Assembly: GCF_001513965.1 (NCBI RefSeq)
Contig: NZ_KQ948024.1
Coordinates: 143,508-207,507, forward strand
Direction: 5' to 3'
Length of the DNA: 64,000 nt
Source: Streptomyces cellostaticus
GTDB taxonomy: Bacteria > Actinomycetota > Actinomycetes > Streptomycetales > Streptomycetaceae
A program made the position numbers and the translations under genes. The notes under the pieces were generated by a model, which searched no databases, was not told the origin of the DNA, and saw only the letters and a program-made list of their open reading frames with translations. Shown here piece by piece: positions 6,137 to 15,136 of the stretch (the first letter of the stretch is position 1; the number at the start of each line of letters is the position of its first letter).

Positions 6137-9100
6137 TCAGGCGCCTGGGTCGCCGCCTCCGGCGCCGGCGGCCGTGCCCGTCGTACCGCCCCCGTCGGTG
6201 CCGCCGCCCGTGGTCGTACCTCCCCCGGTGGTTCCGCCCCCGGTGGTTCCACCGCCTGTCGTGCCGCCGCCGGTGGTGTCTCCGCCGGTGGTCGTGTCAC
6301 CGCCCGTCGTGTCCCCGCCGGTGGTGGTGCCGCCGGTGTCGGTCGTGGTGCCGCCGCCGGTGGTGTCTCCGCCGGTGGTCGTCGCGCCGCCGGTGGTGGG
6401 GGTACTGGTGGTGCCGCCGGCAGTCGGGCTGGCGGTCGTACCTCCGGTGTTCGGGCTGGCGGTCGTACCGCCGTTGTTCTGGGCCCCGGTCGTGCCCGGC
6501 TGGGCCGAGCCGGTCGCGCTGGGCGGCTGCGGCTGGTCGGCGCCCTGCTCCAGCTGGAGGTCGAAGTCGGAGGCCGAAGAGCCCTTCAACGCGTTGCGCG
6601 TGTACTGGGCCCAGATCTCGGTCGGCGGGCCGCCACCGTTCATCCGGGGCTGGCCGAGGGCGCCGTACAGCCCCATGTGCTTGGCCGTCACCGGGTCCTG
6701 GCCCATCACGGAGACCACCGTGGCGAGGTCCGGGGTGTAGCCCGCGAACCAGGCGGCGGTGTCGTTCTCGGCGGTACCGGTCTTGCCGGCCGCCGGACGG
6801 TCCGCGGCCTGCGCGGCGGTGGCGGTGCCGTTGTCGACCACGCTCTGCAGAATCGACGTGGTGGTGTCGGCGGCCTCCCGGCTGACGGCCTGCTTGACCG
6901 GCTGCTCGGGCAGGTTGATCTCGTCCGTGCCGTCCTTGATGACCTTTTCGACCATGGTGTACGTGCCGTGCTTGCCGTGGTTGGCGAGCGTCGCGTAGCC
7001 CTCCGCCATGTCCAGGACGCTGGCGTTGGCGGTGCCGAGGGCGATGGACGGGTACGGCTGGAGGTCCGGGGTGCCGGAGGGGATGCCGAGGTCGATCGCG
7101 GTCTGCTTGACCTTGGACGGGCCGACGTCGACGGCCATCTGCGCGTAGACGGCGTTCACCGACAGATCCGTCGCCTTGGTGACGTTGATCTCGCCGTACG
7201 ACTTCTGGTCCTCGTTCTGCGGGGCGTAGGAGCCGCCGCTCCAGCCCTCCACGGGGCGCTCGTTGGTGCCGTCGTACAGGGTGTTCGGGGTGATGGAGCG
7301 GCCGTCCTGGGTGGTCGAGCCGTTCTGCACCGCCGAGGTGAACACGAACGGCTTGAACGTCGAGCCGACCTGGAAGTCACCGCGGGTCGCGCCGTTGGTG
7401 TACTGCTTCACGTAGTCGATGCCGCCGTACATCGCGACGACCTTGCCGGTCTTCGGGTCGACGGAGGCGCCGCCCGCGCGGACGTAGCTGTCGGCCTTGT
7501 TGTTCTTCTTGTCCAGCTTGGAGATCAGCTGGTCGTTCACCGCCTTGACGAAGGCGTTCTGCCTGTTCTTCTGGATGGTGGTGGTGATGCGGTAGCCGCC
7601 GGCCTCCAACTGGTCCGTGGTGAGGATCTTGTTGGTGACCAGGTAGTGCCTGACCGCCTCCACGAGATAGCCGCGCTGACCGGACAGGCCCGTGGAGAGT
7701 GTCTGCTCCTTGGGCATGGGGAACTTCATGCCGGTGCGCTTGGCCTGGCTGAGCCAGCCCTTCTTGACCATGCCGTCCAGGACGTAGTTCCAGCGGGCGA
7801 CGGCGGCTGCCTTGTTCTCGGGGTGGGCGATGACGTCGTACTCGCTGGGCGCGTTGACGAGCGCGGCGAGGTAGGCGGCGCGGGCCGGGTCGAGGTCGGC
7901 GGCGTCACGGCTGTAGTAGGCCTGGGCGGCGGCCTGGATGCCGTAGGCGCTGCGGCCGAAGTAGCTGGTGTTGAGGTAGCCCTCGAAGATCTTGTCCTTC
8001 GACTTGTTACGGTCGAGCTTGATCGAGATGAAGAATTCCTTGGCCTTGCGGGTGACGGTCTGTTCCTGGGCCAGGTAGTAGTTCTTGACGAACTGCTGGG
8101 TGATGGTGGAGCCGGACTGCTTGCCCTTGCCGGTGGCGGTGTTCCAGGCGGCGCGGAGCATGGCCTTGGGGTCGACGGCGGACTCGGTGTAGAAGTCGCG
8201 GTCCTCGGCGGCCAGTACGGCGTGCTGGGCGTCCTTGGATACCTCGGCGAGGCCGACGTTCTCGCGGTTGACCTGGCTGTCGCGTGTGTCGCGGGCGATC
8301 TGGGAGCCGTCGGCGTAGAGGTAGACGTTGGCCTGCTTGGTGGCGAGGGCGTTGGCGGGCGGGATGTTCACCAGCGAGTAGCCGAGGAAGAAGAGGCCGA
8401 TGATCAGCAGGACGCCGATCACGAAGGTGCCGAGCACCATGCGCCAGGTGGGGATGATCCGCCGCCACCCGGTCCGCTTGGGCCGCTTGGGCTTCTTGCC
8501 CTTGCCGCCACCACCGTCTCCGCCGCCGACTGCAAGGGCGGTGGGCTCGTCGGCGGGGGCAGCTTTGGGGGTGCCGGTGGTGGGGGCGGAGCCGGTGGCG
8601 GACGTGGTGCGGTTGGTGGCGGTGGTACCGGGGGTCCGGCCGGTGGCGGCGGAGCCGGTGGTCGAGGTGGTGCGGTTGGTGGCGGTGGTACCGGGGGTCC
8701 GGCCGGTGGCGGCGGAGCCGGTCGTGGAGGTGGTGCGGTTGGCCGCGGCGCCGGCCGCACCGGCCTGAGCTGCGTTTGCTGCTCCGGCGGCCTTGGCGGC
8801 GCCGCCGGCCATACCGGCCTGGGCGCCCTTGGCCGCGCCGCTCGCCTTGCCGGGCTGGGTCGGCCGGGCCGGATCGGCCTGCCGAGGGCCCTTGACCCGG
8901 CGGAGGACCTGGGTGGTCTCGGGTGCGGGGGCGTCCTTGGCCGCCTTTTCGGTGCCTGGCTTCTCGGGCGTGGGGGCCGCTGCCGGCTTGATACGCCGGA
9001 GGACCTGGGTGCTCTCGGCCGCCTGGGGCTGCTCGGACTCGCGAGACTTTGCGGTCCCCTGGGATTCCCTGGACCGCTGAGGTACGACGGAACCCTGAGA

Positions 9101-9703
9101 CTTGGCGGACCCCTGGGACTCGTTGGACTGAGGAGGTACCGCTGAGCCCTGAGGCTTCTCGGACTTCTTGGGCGTGGGCGTCTCCGGGCGCTGAGGCCTC
9201 TCGGACGCCTCGCCCGCCGTGGATCCCTCGCCCGCGCGGCCTTCCGTTCCGGTCCGCCCCGCGCGGCTCGCCTGAGCAGCCAGCGCCGCCCGGCGCGCCC
9301 GAGCTGCCTGCACGGCACCGGCACCAGCACCAGCACCAGCACCAGCACCAGCACCAGCACCAGCACCAGGGAGCGTCTGCCCCTGGGCAGCCTGAGCCGA
9401 CCCGGTGGCAGAACCCTCCCGAGCCCCAGCCGCCCGGCCCTGGCCCTGGCCCGGCACCCGGCCCTGCCCGTCCCGGTCAGGCCGGGAACCCGCTCGGTCC
9501 CCGGGCGCGTTCTCGTCGGCGCTCGGGCGGCGGCCCTTCCCGGGGGCCCCGCCGGGTCGGGTGTTCGACCCGGCGGACGGGGTTTCGCGGTCCCGAGGGT
9601 GGGCCCCGGTGCGGCCCCCCTGTTCTCCGGGCCCTTCAGCCGGCAGCGGTTTTTTCGGTGCCCCGCCCTCGTTCTGCTGCTGCGGCTGCGGCTCGTCGCT
9701 CAT
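6137..9703 (-). CDS. Bifunctional class A penicillin-binding protein with long disordered tails
   Basis: A 1188-residue protein from ATG 9703; the frame runs further upstream, but only into the ABC permease region. Residues 1 to ~410 are a cytoplasmic Pro/Ala/Gly/Arg-rich tail. A membrane helix follows at ~421-446 (VLGTFVIGVLLIIGLFFLGY). The GT51 glycosyltransferase domain has EDRDFYTESAVD and GSTITQQ. The transpeptidase domain has SxxK as GSTFKPF (~780), SVN, and KTGTAEND (~972). The last ~135 residues are Gly/Thr repeats outside the membrane. It polymerises and cross-links peptidoglycan. Length is 400-500 residues above typical class A PBPs because of the tails. The gene is divergent from the ABC exporter. 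Confidence 0.9.
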   Translation of the reverse strand: MSDEPQPQQQNEGGAPKKPLPAEGPGEQGGRTGAHPRDRETPSAGSNTRPGGAPGKGRRPSADENAPGDRAGSRPDRDGQGRVPGQGQGRAAGAREGSATGSAQAAQGQTLPGAGAGAGAGAGAGAGAGAVQAARARRAALAAQASRAGRTGTEGRAGEGSTAGEASERPQRPETPTPKKSEKPQGSAVPPQSNESQGSAKSQGSVVPQRSRESQGTAKSRESEQPQAAESTQVLRRIKPAAAPTPEKPGTEKAAKDAPAPETTQVLRRVKGPRQADPARPTQPGKASGAAKGAQAGMAGGAAKAAGAANAAQAGAAGAAANRTTSTTGSAATGRTPGTTATNRTTSTTGSAATGRTPGTTATNRTTSATGSAPTTGTPKAAPADEPTALAVGGGDGGGGKGKKPKRPKRTGWRRIIPTWRMVLGTFVIGVLLIIGLFFLGYSLVNIPPANALATKQANVYLYADGSQIARDTRDSQVNRENVGLAEVSKDAQHAVLAAEDRDFYTESAVDPKAMLRAAWNTATGKGKQSGSTITQQFVKNYYLAQEQTVTRKAKEFFISIKLDRNKSKDKIFEGYLNTSYFGRSAYGIQAAAQAYYSRDAADLDPARAAYLAALVNAPSEYDVIAHPENKAAAVARWNYVLDGMVKKGWLSQAKRTGMKFPMPKEQTLSTGLSGQRGYLVEAVRHYLVTNKILTTDQLEAGGYRITTTIQKNRQNAFVKAVNDQLISKLDKKNNKADSYVRAGGASVDPKTGKVVAMYGGIDYVKQYTNGATRGDFQVGSTFKPFVFTSAVQNGSTTQDGRSITPNTLYDGTNERPVEGWSGGSYAPQNEDQKSYGEINVTKATDLSVNAVYAQMAVDVGPSKVKQTAIDLGIPSGTPDLQPYPSIALGTANASVLDMAEGYATLANHGKHGTYTMVEKVIKDGTDEINLPEQPVKQAVSREAADTTTSILQSVVDNGTATAAQAADRPAAGKTGTAENDTAAWFAGYTPDLATVVSVMGQDPVTAKHMGLYGALGQPRMNGGGPPTEIWAQYTRNALKGSSASDFDLQLEQGADQPQPPSATGSAQPGTTGAQNNGGTTASPNTGGTTASPTAGGTTSTPTTGGATTTGGDTTGGGTTTDTGGTTTGGDTTGGDTTTGGDTTGGGTTGGGTTGGGTTGGGTTTGGGTDGGGTTGTAAGAGGGDPGA
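8604..8742 (-). repeat. 63-bp tandem repeat in the PBP N-terminal tail
   Basis: Two complete near-identical 63-bp units begin at 8604 and 8667 and a third, partial unit at 8730. They encode 21-residue repeats of the form NRTTSTTGSAATGRTPGTTAT in the disordered cytoplasmic tail. The unit is a multiple of three, so copy number can change without breaking the frame. Confidence 0.85.
9315..9369 (-). repeat. Hexanucleotide microsatellite (GCACCA)8 in the PBP gene
   Basis: Eight uninterrupted GCACCA units (9321-9368) preceded by one GCACCG variant. On the coding strand they give an Ala-Gly run of about 18 residues in the cytoplasmic tail. Hexamer slippage keeps the frame, so length variation between strains is likely. 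Confidence 0.9.
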
Positions 9704-9908
9704 GTCGTGCACGGACTCCTGTTTCGCGTCGTACGTTTCCCGTACGCCTCGTACGCCTTCTGCGCCCCCAGTTTGAAGACTCTCGCACCTGGCGTTCCGT
9801 TCCCGGATTCCGGCACGCTTCCGGGGCGGAAATTGCGTGGCCGGTCGCCGGGCCCGGGGACTAGGCTCCTGCGCTTCGGTGTCGAGGGGTCCAGGGAGGT
9901 CGACTGAC

Positions 9909-10709
9909 GTGGGCGCTGGACGGTTGTACGGGGCCGTCGCGGCGGGGGGATTCAGACGGTACGCGACGTATCGGGCGGCGACTGCGGCAGGGGTGTTCAC
10001 CAACACGGTCTTCGGGCTGATTCTCGTATACACGTATCGCGCGCTGTGGGACGAGAAGCCACACCTCGGGGGGTACGACCAGGCGCAGGTGGTGACGTAT
10101 GTGTGGCTGGGGCAGGCGTTCTTGTCGACCCTCGCGATCGGGGGCGGGGGCGTCGAGGACGAGTTGATGGAACGCATCCGTACGGGGGATGTGGCGATCG
10201 ACCTGTACCGGCCCGCGGATCTCCAGTTGTGGTGGCTTGCTGCCGATCTTGGCCGGGCGTTCTTCCAGTTGCTCGGGCGGGGGGTGCTTCCGTTCGTCTT
10301 CGGTGCGCTGTGCTTTCCGGTGTACCTGCCCACGGACGCGGGCACCTGGGTGGCCTTCTTCGTCGCGGTGCTGCTGGCGATGGTGGTCGGCTTCGGGATC
10401 CGCTTCCTGGTGGCGCTGAGTGCGTTCTGGCTGCTGGACGGCGCGGGGGTGTCGCAGATGGCGTGGCTGCTCGGGTACTTCTGCTCGGGGATGCTGCTGC
10501 CGCTGAACGTCTTCCCGGGGGCGCTCGGGGAGGTCGTACGGGTGCTGCCGTGGTCCTCGCTGCTGCAGGCGCCGGCGGACATTCTGCTGGGGCACGCGGA
10601 TCCGCTGGGTACCTATCTGTTCCAGGGGGCGTGGGCGGTGGCGCTGCTGGGCGTGGGCCGGCTGGTGCAGTCGGTGGCGACGCGGCGGGTGGTGGTCCAG
10701 GGTGGGTGA
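9909..10709 (+). CDS. ABC-2 type exporter permease (DUF990 type), subunit 1
   Basis: A 266-residue integral membrane protein with about six hydrophobic segments, resembling the ABC-2 permeases of the DUF990/ABC2_membrane_6 family. GTG 9909 is preceded by GGAGG at 9894-9898; a longer frame exists upstream but lacks hydrophobic or conserved sequence. The motif LMERIRTGDVAIDLYRPADLQ is the cytoplasmic signature of this permease type. It overlaps the second permease by 8 nt and is followed by the ATPase, forming a three-gene export system. The substrate cannot be deduced. Confidence 0.85.
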   Translation: MGAGRLYGAVAAGGFRRYATYRAATAAGVFTNTVFGLILVYTYRALWDEKPHLGGYDQAQVVTYVWLGQAFLSTLAIGGGGVEDELMERIRTGDVAIDLYRPADLQLWWLAADLGRAFFQLLGRGVLPFVFGALCFPVYLPTDAGTWVAFFVAVLLAMVVGFGIRFLVALSAFWLLDGAGVSQMAWLLGYFCSGMLLPLNVFPGALGEVVRVLPWSSLLQAPADILLGHADPLGTYLFQGAWAVALLGVGRLVQSVATRRVVVQGG

Positions 10710-11523
10710 GGGCAGCCGGCTGGTGGAGGGTGCGCGGGCCTATCGGCTGATCGCGGGGATGTGGGTGCGGTCCACGATGGCCTATCGGGCGTCGTTCGTG
10801 ATGACCACGTTCGGGAACTTCGCGGCGACCTTCTTCGACTTCGTCGCGATCATGCTGATGTTCTCGCGGGTGGATGCGCTGGGTGGTTATGCGCTGCCGG
10901 AGGTGGCGTTCCTGTACGGGCTGTCGGCCGTGTCCTTCGGGCTGGCCGATCTGGTGATCGGGTCGATGGACCGGCTGGGGCGGCGGGTGCGGGACGGCAC
11001 GCTGGACACGCTGCTGGTGCGGCCCGCGCCGGTGCTGGCGCAGGTGGCGGCCGACCGGTTCGCGCTTCGGCGGCTGGGCCGGGTGACGCAGGGGTCGCTG
11101 GTGCTGGGCTGGTCGCTCACCCGGGTGGACATCGACTGGACGGCGTTGAAGCTGCTGCTCATGCCGGTGATGGTGGTGAGCGGGTGCGGGATCTTCTGCG
11201 CGGTGTTCGTGGCGGGGGCGGCGTTCCAGTTCGTGGCGCAGGACGCGTCCGAGGTGCAGAACGCGTTCACGTACGGCGGTACGACGCTGTTGCAGTATCC
11301 GCCGACGGTGTTCGCGAAGGAGCTGGTGCGCGGGGTGACGTTCGTGCTGCCGCTGGCCTTCGTGAACTGGCTGCCCGCGGCCTATGTGCTGGGGCGGCCG
11401 TATCCGCTGGGCCTGCCGGGCTGGGTCGCGTTCGCTTCGCCGCTGGTGGCGGTGGGGTGCTGTGCGCTGGCCGGGCTGGCGTGGCGGGCGGGGCTTCGTT
11501 CGTATCGGAGTACAGGGAGCTAG
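10702..11523 (+). CDS. ABC-2 type exporter permease (DUF990 type), subunit 2
   Basis: A 273-residue membrane protein with six predicted hydrophobic segments and the matching cytoplasmic signature (RRVRDGTLDTLLVRPAPVL), a paralog of the preceding permease. It starts at GTG 10702 inside the end of that gene, so translation is coupled. Two related permeases beside one ATPase implies a heterodimeric membrane channel. Confidence 0.85.
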   Translation: MGEGSRLVEGARAYRLIAGMWVRSTMAYRASFVMTTFGNFAATFFDFVAIMLMFSRVDALGGYALPEVAFLYGLSAVSFGLADLVIGSMDRLGRRVRDGTLDTLLVRPAPVLAQVAADRFALRRLGRVTQGSLVLGWSLTRVDIDWTALKLLLMPVMVVSGCGIFCAVFVAGAAFQFVAQDASEVQNAFTYGGTTLLQYPPTVFAKELVRGVTFVLPLAFVNWLPAAYVLGRPYPLGLPGWVAFASPLVAVGCCALAGLAWRAGLRSYRSTGS

Positions 11524-11527
11524 CGCG

Positions 11528-12496
11528 GTGCCGGACAGTGAGTTCATCGCACTGGAGAAGGTCGAGAAGGTCTTCGAGGTGCGCAGGAAGACCGGGTTCC
11601 TCAAGCGGGAGCGGCGGCAGGTGCGGGCGGTGGACTCGATCTCGTTCACCGTGGCGCGCGGTGAGATGGTCGGCTACATCGGTCCGAACGGTGCCGGGAA
11701 GTCGACGACGATCAAGATGCTGACCGGGATCCTGACACCGAGTGCGGGGCGGCTGCGGGTGGCGGGGATCGATCCCTCGCGGGAGCGGACGCGGCTGGCG
11801 CACCGGATCGGTGTGGTGTTCGGGCAGCGGACGACGCTGTGGTGGGATCTGCCACTGATCGACTCCTACCGGCTGGCGCACCGGATGTACCGGATCCCTG
11901 ACGCCCGTTACCGGGAGAATCTGGACCGGTGCGTGGAACTCCTGGAGCTGGGCGATCTGTTGGACGTGCCGGTGCGGCAGCTCTCGCTGGGCCAGCGGAT
12001 GCGCGGGGACATCGCGGCGGCGCTGCTGCACGATCCGGAGGTGCTGTATCTGGACGAGCCGACGATCGGTCTGGATGTGGTGTCGAAGGCCAAGGTGCGG
12101 GGTTTCCTGAAGGAGTTGAACGCCGAGCGCGCGACGACGGTGCTGCTGACGACGCACGATCTGCAGGACATCGAGCAGTTGTGCTCGCGGGTGATGGTGA
12201 TCGACCACGGGCGGCTGGTGTACGACGGTGCGCTGGCGGGGCTGCACGAGGCCGGGGAGGGTGAGCGGACGCTGGTGGTGGATCTGGAGCGGGAGTTGCC
12301 GCCGATCGAGGTGCCGTCGTGCCGGGTGGTGCGGGTGGAGGGGCCGCGGCAGTGGCTGGCGTTTCCGGCGGGGCAGTCGGCGGCGCCGCTGGTGGCGTCC
12401 ATCGCGGCCGCGTATCCGCTGGTGGACCTGTCGGTGCGGGAGCCGGACATCGAGGCGGTCATCGCGAAGATGTACGCGGAGAAGGCGGTCTCGTAG
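11528..12496 (+). CDS. ABC exporter ATP-binding protein
   Basis: A 322-residue ATPase energising the two preceding permeases. Walker A is GPNGAGKST near residue 57, the signature helix LSLGQRMRGDIA near 158, and Walker B VLYLDEPT, followed by the H-loop LLTTHDLQDIE. The N-terminal insert FEVRRKTGFLKRERRQVRAV is typical of ATPases paired with DUF990 permeases. The C-terminal ~80 residues form an accessory domain. GTG 11528 lies 4 nt after the preceding stop codon. Confidence 0.92.
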   Translation: MPDSEFIALEKVEKVFEVRRKTGFLKRERRQVRAVDSISFTVARGEMVGYIGPNGAGKSTTIKMLTGILTPSAGRLRVAGIDPSRERTRLAHRIGVVFGQRTTLWWDLPLIDSYRLAHRMYRIPDARYRENLDRCVELLELGDLLDVPVRQLSLGQRMRGDIAAALLHDPEVLYLDEPTIGLDVVSKAKVRGFLKELNAERATTVLLTTHDLQDIEQLCSRVMVIDHGRLVYDGALAGLHEAGEGERTLVVDLERELPPIEVPSCRVVRVEGPRQWLAFPAGQSAAPLVASIAAAYPLVDLSVREPDIEAVIAKMYAEKAVS

Positions 12497-12505
12497 GCTT
12501 CTGTC

Positions 12506-13315
12506 ATGACCGACGACGCAAGTCCTGACCTCAGGGCGTCCGACGCCGACCGTGAGCGGGTCGCCGAGGTCCTGCGGGACGCGGTGGCCGAGGGCCGGCT
12601 CGACATGGAGGAGTTCGAGGAGCGCCTGGAGGCGGTGTACAAGGCGCGCACCTACGGCGAACTGACGCCGATCACCCGTGATCTCCCGGCGGCCGGCGCA
12701 GCGACGCCCACTCCCGTCTCGTTCGTCAAGGCGTCGGCGGAGAGCGGGGGTTGGGCGTCTCGTGTCGTCGGGGGCGAGGGGTCCTCGTCGGGCGGGATCG
12801 CGATCCTGTCGGGGTTCGAGCGCAAGGGCCGCTGGACGGTGCCGAAGCGGTTCAGCTGCTTTGCCTTCATGGGCGGCGGTGAGATCGACCTGCGCGAGGC
12901 GAACTTCGCGGACCACGAGGTCGAGATCAACTGTGTGGCGGTCATGGGCGGTGTGCAGGTCGTCGTCCCGCCGGGGGTCGAGGTCGTCGTGCGTGGCATC
13001 GGCATCATGGGCGGCTTCGAGCACCCGAGGGACGACGGACCGGCCGAGCCGGGCGCTCCGCGGGTCATCATCGGCGGGATCGCCTTCTGGGGCGGGGTCG
13101 GCGTGGAGCGCAAGGTCACGCGGGCCGAGCAGAAACGCCTGAAGGAGCAGCGCCGGCAGGAGAAGCTGGAGCACCGGCGGTCCCGGCACGAACTGCGCCA
13201 GGCCGTGCGCGAGGATGGGCACGAGCTGCACCGGGCGCAGCTCGAGGAATGGCACGAGCTGCACCGGCAGCGGCGTGAGGAGCGGCGGGAGCGGCGTCGG
13301 GGCCGGCGGTACTGA
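12506..13315 (+). CDS. DUF1707 domain protein with LiaF-like C-terminal region
   Basis: A 269-residue soluble protein. Residues 8-60 (LRASDADRERVAEVLRDAV ... RTYGELTPITRDLP) are the DUF1707 (SHOCT-like) module. The middle ~130 residues, with repeated Gly-Gly strands (FAFMGGGEID, AVMGGVQVVVPPGVEV, GIMGGFEHP), match the cell-wall-stress LiaF-type beta domain. The last ~70 residues are a highly charged Arg/Glu/His coiled coil with repeated HELHR units. It starts 9 nt after the ABC ATPase and may share its transcript. The role is unproven; the family is often tied to envelope stress. Confidence 0.8.
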   Translation: MTDDASPDLRASDADRERVAEVLRDAVAEGRLDMEEFEERLEAVYKARTYGELTPITRDLPAAGAATPTPVSFVKASAESGGWASRVVGGEGSSSGGIAILSGFERKGRWTVPKRFSCFAFMGGGEIDLREANFADHEVEINCVAVMGGVQVVVPPGVEVVVRGIGIMGGFEHPRDDGPAEPGAPRVIIGGIAFWGGVGVERKVTRAEQKRLKEQRRQEKLEHRRSRHELRQAVREDGHELHRAQLEEWHELHRQRREERRERRRGRRY

Positions 13316-13372
13316 GCGCCGTCGGCGGCCACGGGTGCGGTTGTGGCGGGCCGCTCCCCCGAGTTCGCGCCC

Positions 13373-13774
13373 TTACTTGGTGCACACCTTGGTCAGTTCG
13401 CCGGCCGCATCCGTGACCGGCCCCACATCCGGTGTCTTGTCGCCGTTCTTGATGGCGGAACGCACGTTGTCCACGGCCTTGTTCACGTCGTCGACCGCCT
13501 TGTTGAGGTCGGCGTTGTCCGTCTTGTCGCCGATCTTCTTCAGGTTCTTCTCGATGGAGTCGAGGGAGGCGTCGGCCTGGGTGGGGTCGTTCGCCGCGTT
13601 CTCCACGGCCTGCTGGAGGTCGGTGACGCTGTCGGCTATGGAGTCGGCGGTCTGCACGCAGTCCAGGGCCTTGTTGACGGCGTCGCAGCCGGTGGTGAGG
13701 CCCGCGGTGAGCGCGGCGGTCGCGACGGCGGCGGCGACGGCGGTGAAGCGGCCTCGGCGTCGAGTGGCGGCCAT
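13373..13774 (-). CDS. Small helical lipoprotein or secreted protein of unknown function
   Basis: A 133-residue protein with an Arg-rich N terminus (ATRRRGRF), a hydrophobic core and a plausible lipobox LTTGC at about residue 30, then heptad-like Asp/Asn/Lys helices (KAVDDVNKAVDNVRSAI). A twin-arginine-like RRRGRF lies before the core. GGAGGGGAA precedes the ATG. Similar small helical lipoproteins occur in Streptomyces; I know no function. Confidence 0.65.
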   Translation of the reverse strand: MAATRRRGRFTAVAAAVATAALTAGLTTGCDAVNKALDCVQTADSIADSVTDLQQAVENAANDPTQADASLDSIEKNLKKIGDKTDNADLNKAVDDVNKAVDNVRSAIKNGDKTPDVGPVTDAAGELTKVCTK

Positions 13775-13901
13775 GGTGGTGTGTTCCCTCCCCTGATACG
13801 GCTGGCCGGGCGCACGGTGGTGGTCCGTGCGCCCGTATCCATAGGGACGCCGAGGAGGAGGCGGGGGTTGCCCTCGCGCACCCCCGGGGTTTGGCGTTCC
13901 T

Positions 13902-14639
<738 letters not shown>

Positions 14640-14665
14640 GGCACCGAGCCTATCCGGAGTGACGC

Positions 14666-14698
14666 AAGGGGCTCCTCCCGCGGGGGGAAGAGCCCCTT
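14666..14698 (-). terminator. Hairpin terminator of nagF
   Basis: AAGGGGCTC (14666-14674) pairs with GAGCCCCTT (14690-14698), with additional partial pairing inside the loop (CTCCC/GGGGGG). It starts 19 nt after the nagF stop and lies between nagF and rph, both on the minus strand. Confidence 0.75.
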
Positions 14699-14716
14699 AC
14701 GGGTGAACCGTGGGGT

Positions 14717-14950
14717 TCACATCATGTCTTCGATCTCGGCGGCGATCGGGTCGGCGTCGGTGCCGATGACGACCTGGATGGCGGTGCCCATCTTGACGAC
14801 GCCGTGGGCGCCGGCGGCCTTCAGGGCGGCCTCGTCGACCAGCGAGGCGTCGGTCACCTCGGTGCGCAGCCGGGTGATGCAGCCTTCGATCTCCTCGATG
14901 TTGTCGATGCCGCCGAGGCCGGCGACGATCTTCTCAGCCTTGCTGGCCAT
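14717..14950 (-). CDS. nagF: N-acetylglucosamine PTS EIIB component
   Basis: A 77-residue free-standing glucose/GlcNAc-family EIIB domain. The phosphorylation site is Cys24 in IEGCITRLR. ATG 14950 has an AAGGAAC-type ribosome-binding site; an upstream in-frame ATG gives 18 residues of non-conserved sequence. It passes phosphate from EIIA to GlcNAc entering through the NagE IIC proteins. It is transcribed away from nagE1, with the DasR-type site at 15069-15084 in the shared region. Confidence 0.93.
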   Translation of the reverse strand: MASKAEKIVAGLGGIDNIEEIEGCITRLRTEVTDASLVDEAALKAAGAHGVVKMGTAIQVVIGTDADPIAAEIEDMM

Positions 14951-15068
14951 GTTCCTTCTCCCTGATCCGAACCGCTTTGTCGCAGTAACCCACAGTTGGC
15001 CCATCTTTGCGAGCGGTCCTGCCGCACGTGCCGAATGATGGCGATCACGACAGCGGAACCGTCCGCCG

Positions 15069-15084
15069 ACTGGTCTACACCACC
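15069..15084. promoter_or_regulatory. DasR-responsive element (dre) between nagF and nagE1
   Basis: ACTGGTCTACACCACC matches the DasR operator consensus (A(C/G)TGGTCTAGACCA(C/G)T) in at least 13 of 16 positions. It lies in the divergent nagF/nagE1 promoter region. DasR is the GntR-family repressor of GlcNAc uptake, released by glucosamine-6-phosphate. Confidence 0.85.
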
Positions 15085-15136
15085 GCGGGTACGGTCGCCA
15101 AACCGCGCCGGGCGAAGCGGTTCAGGGAGGACGCCG

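Noticed and set aside
6113..9145. A 1010-codon open frame on the plus strand opposite the PBP gene
   Set aside because: Low-complexity Gly/Val/Arg translation with no motifs, antisense to a protein with complete GT51 and transpeptidase signatures; a G+C-driven shadow.
9315..9369. GCACCA repeats as a CRISPR array
   Set aside because: Continuous 6-bp units without spacers, within a coding sequence, and no cas genes.
9704..10582. N-terminal extension of the PBP frame
   Set aside because: Antisense to the first ABC permease and Ser/Pro/Arg-rich; the PBP tail reads naturally from ATG 9703.
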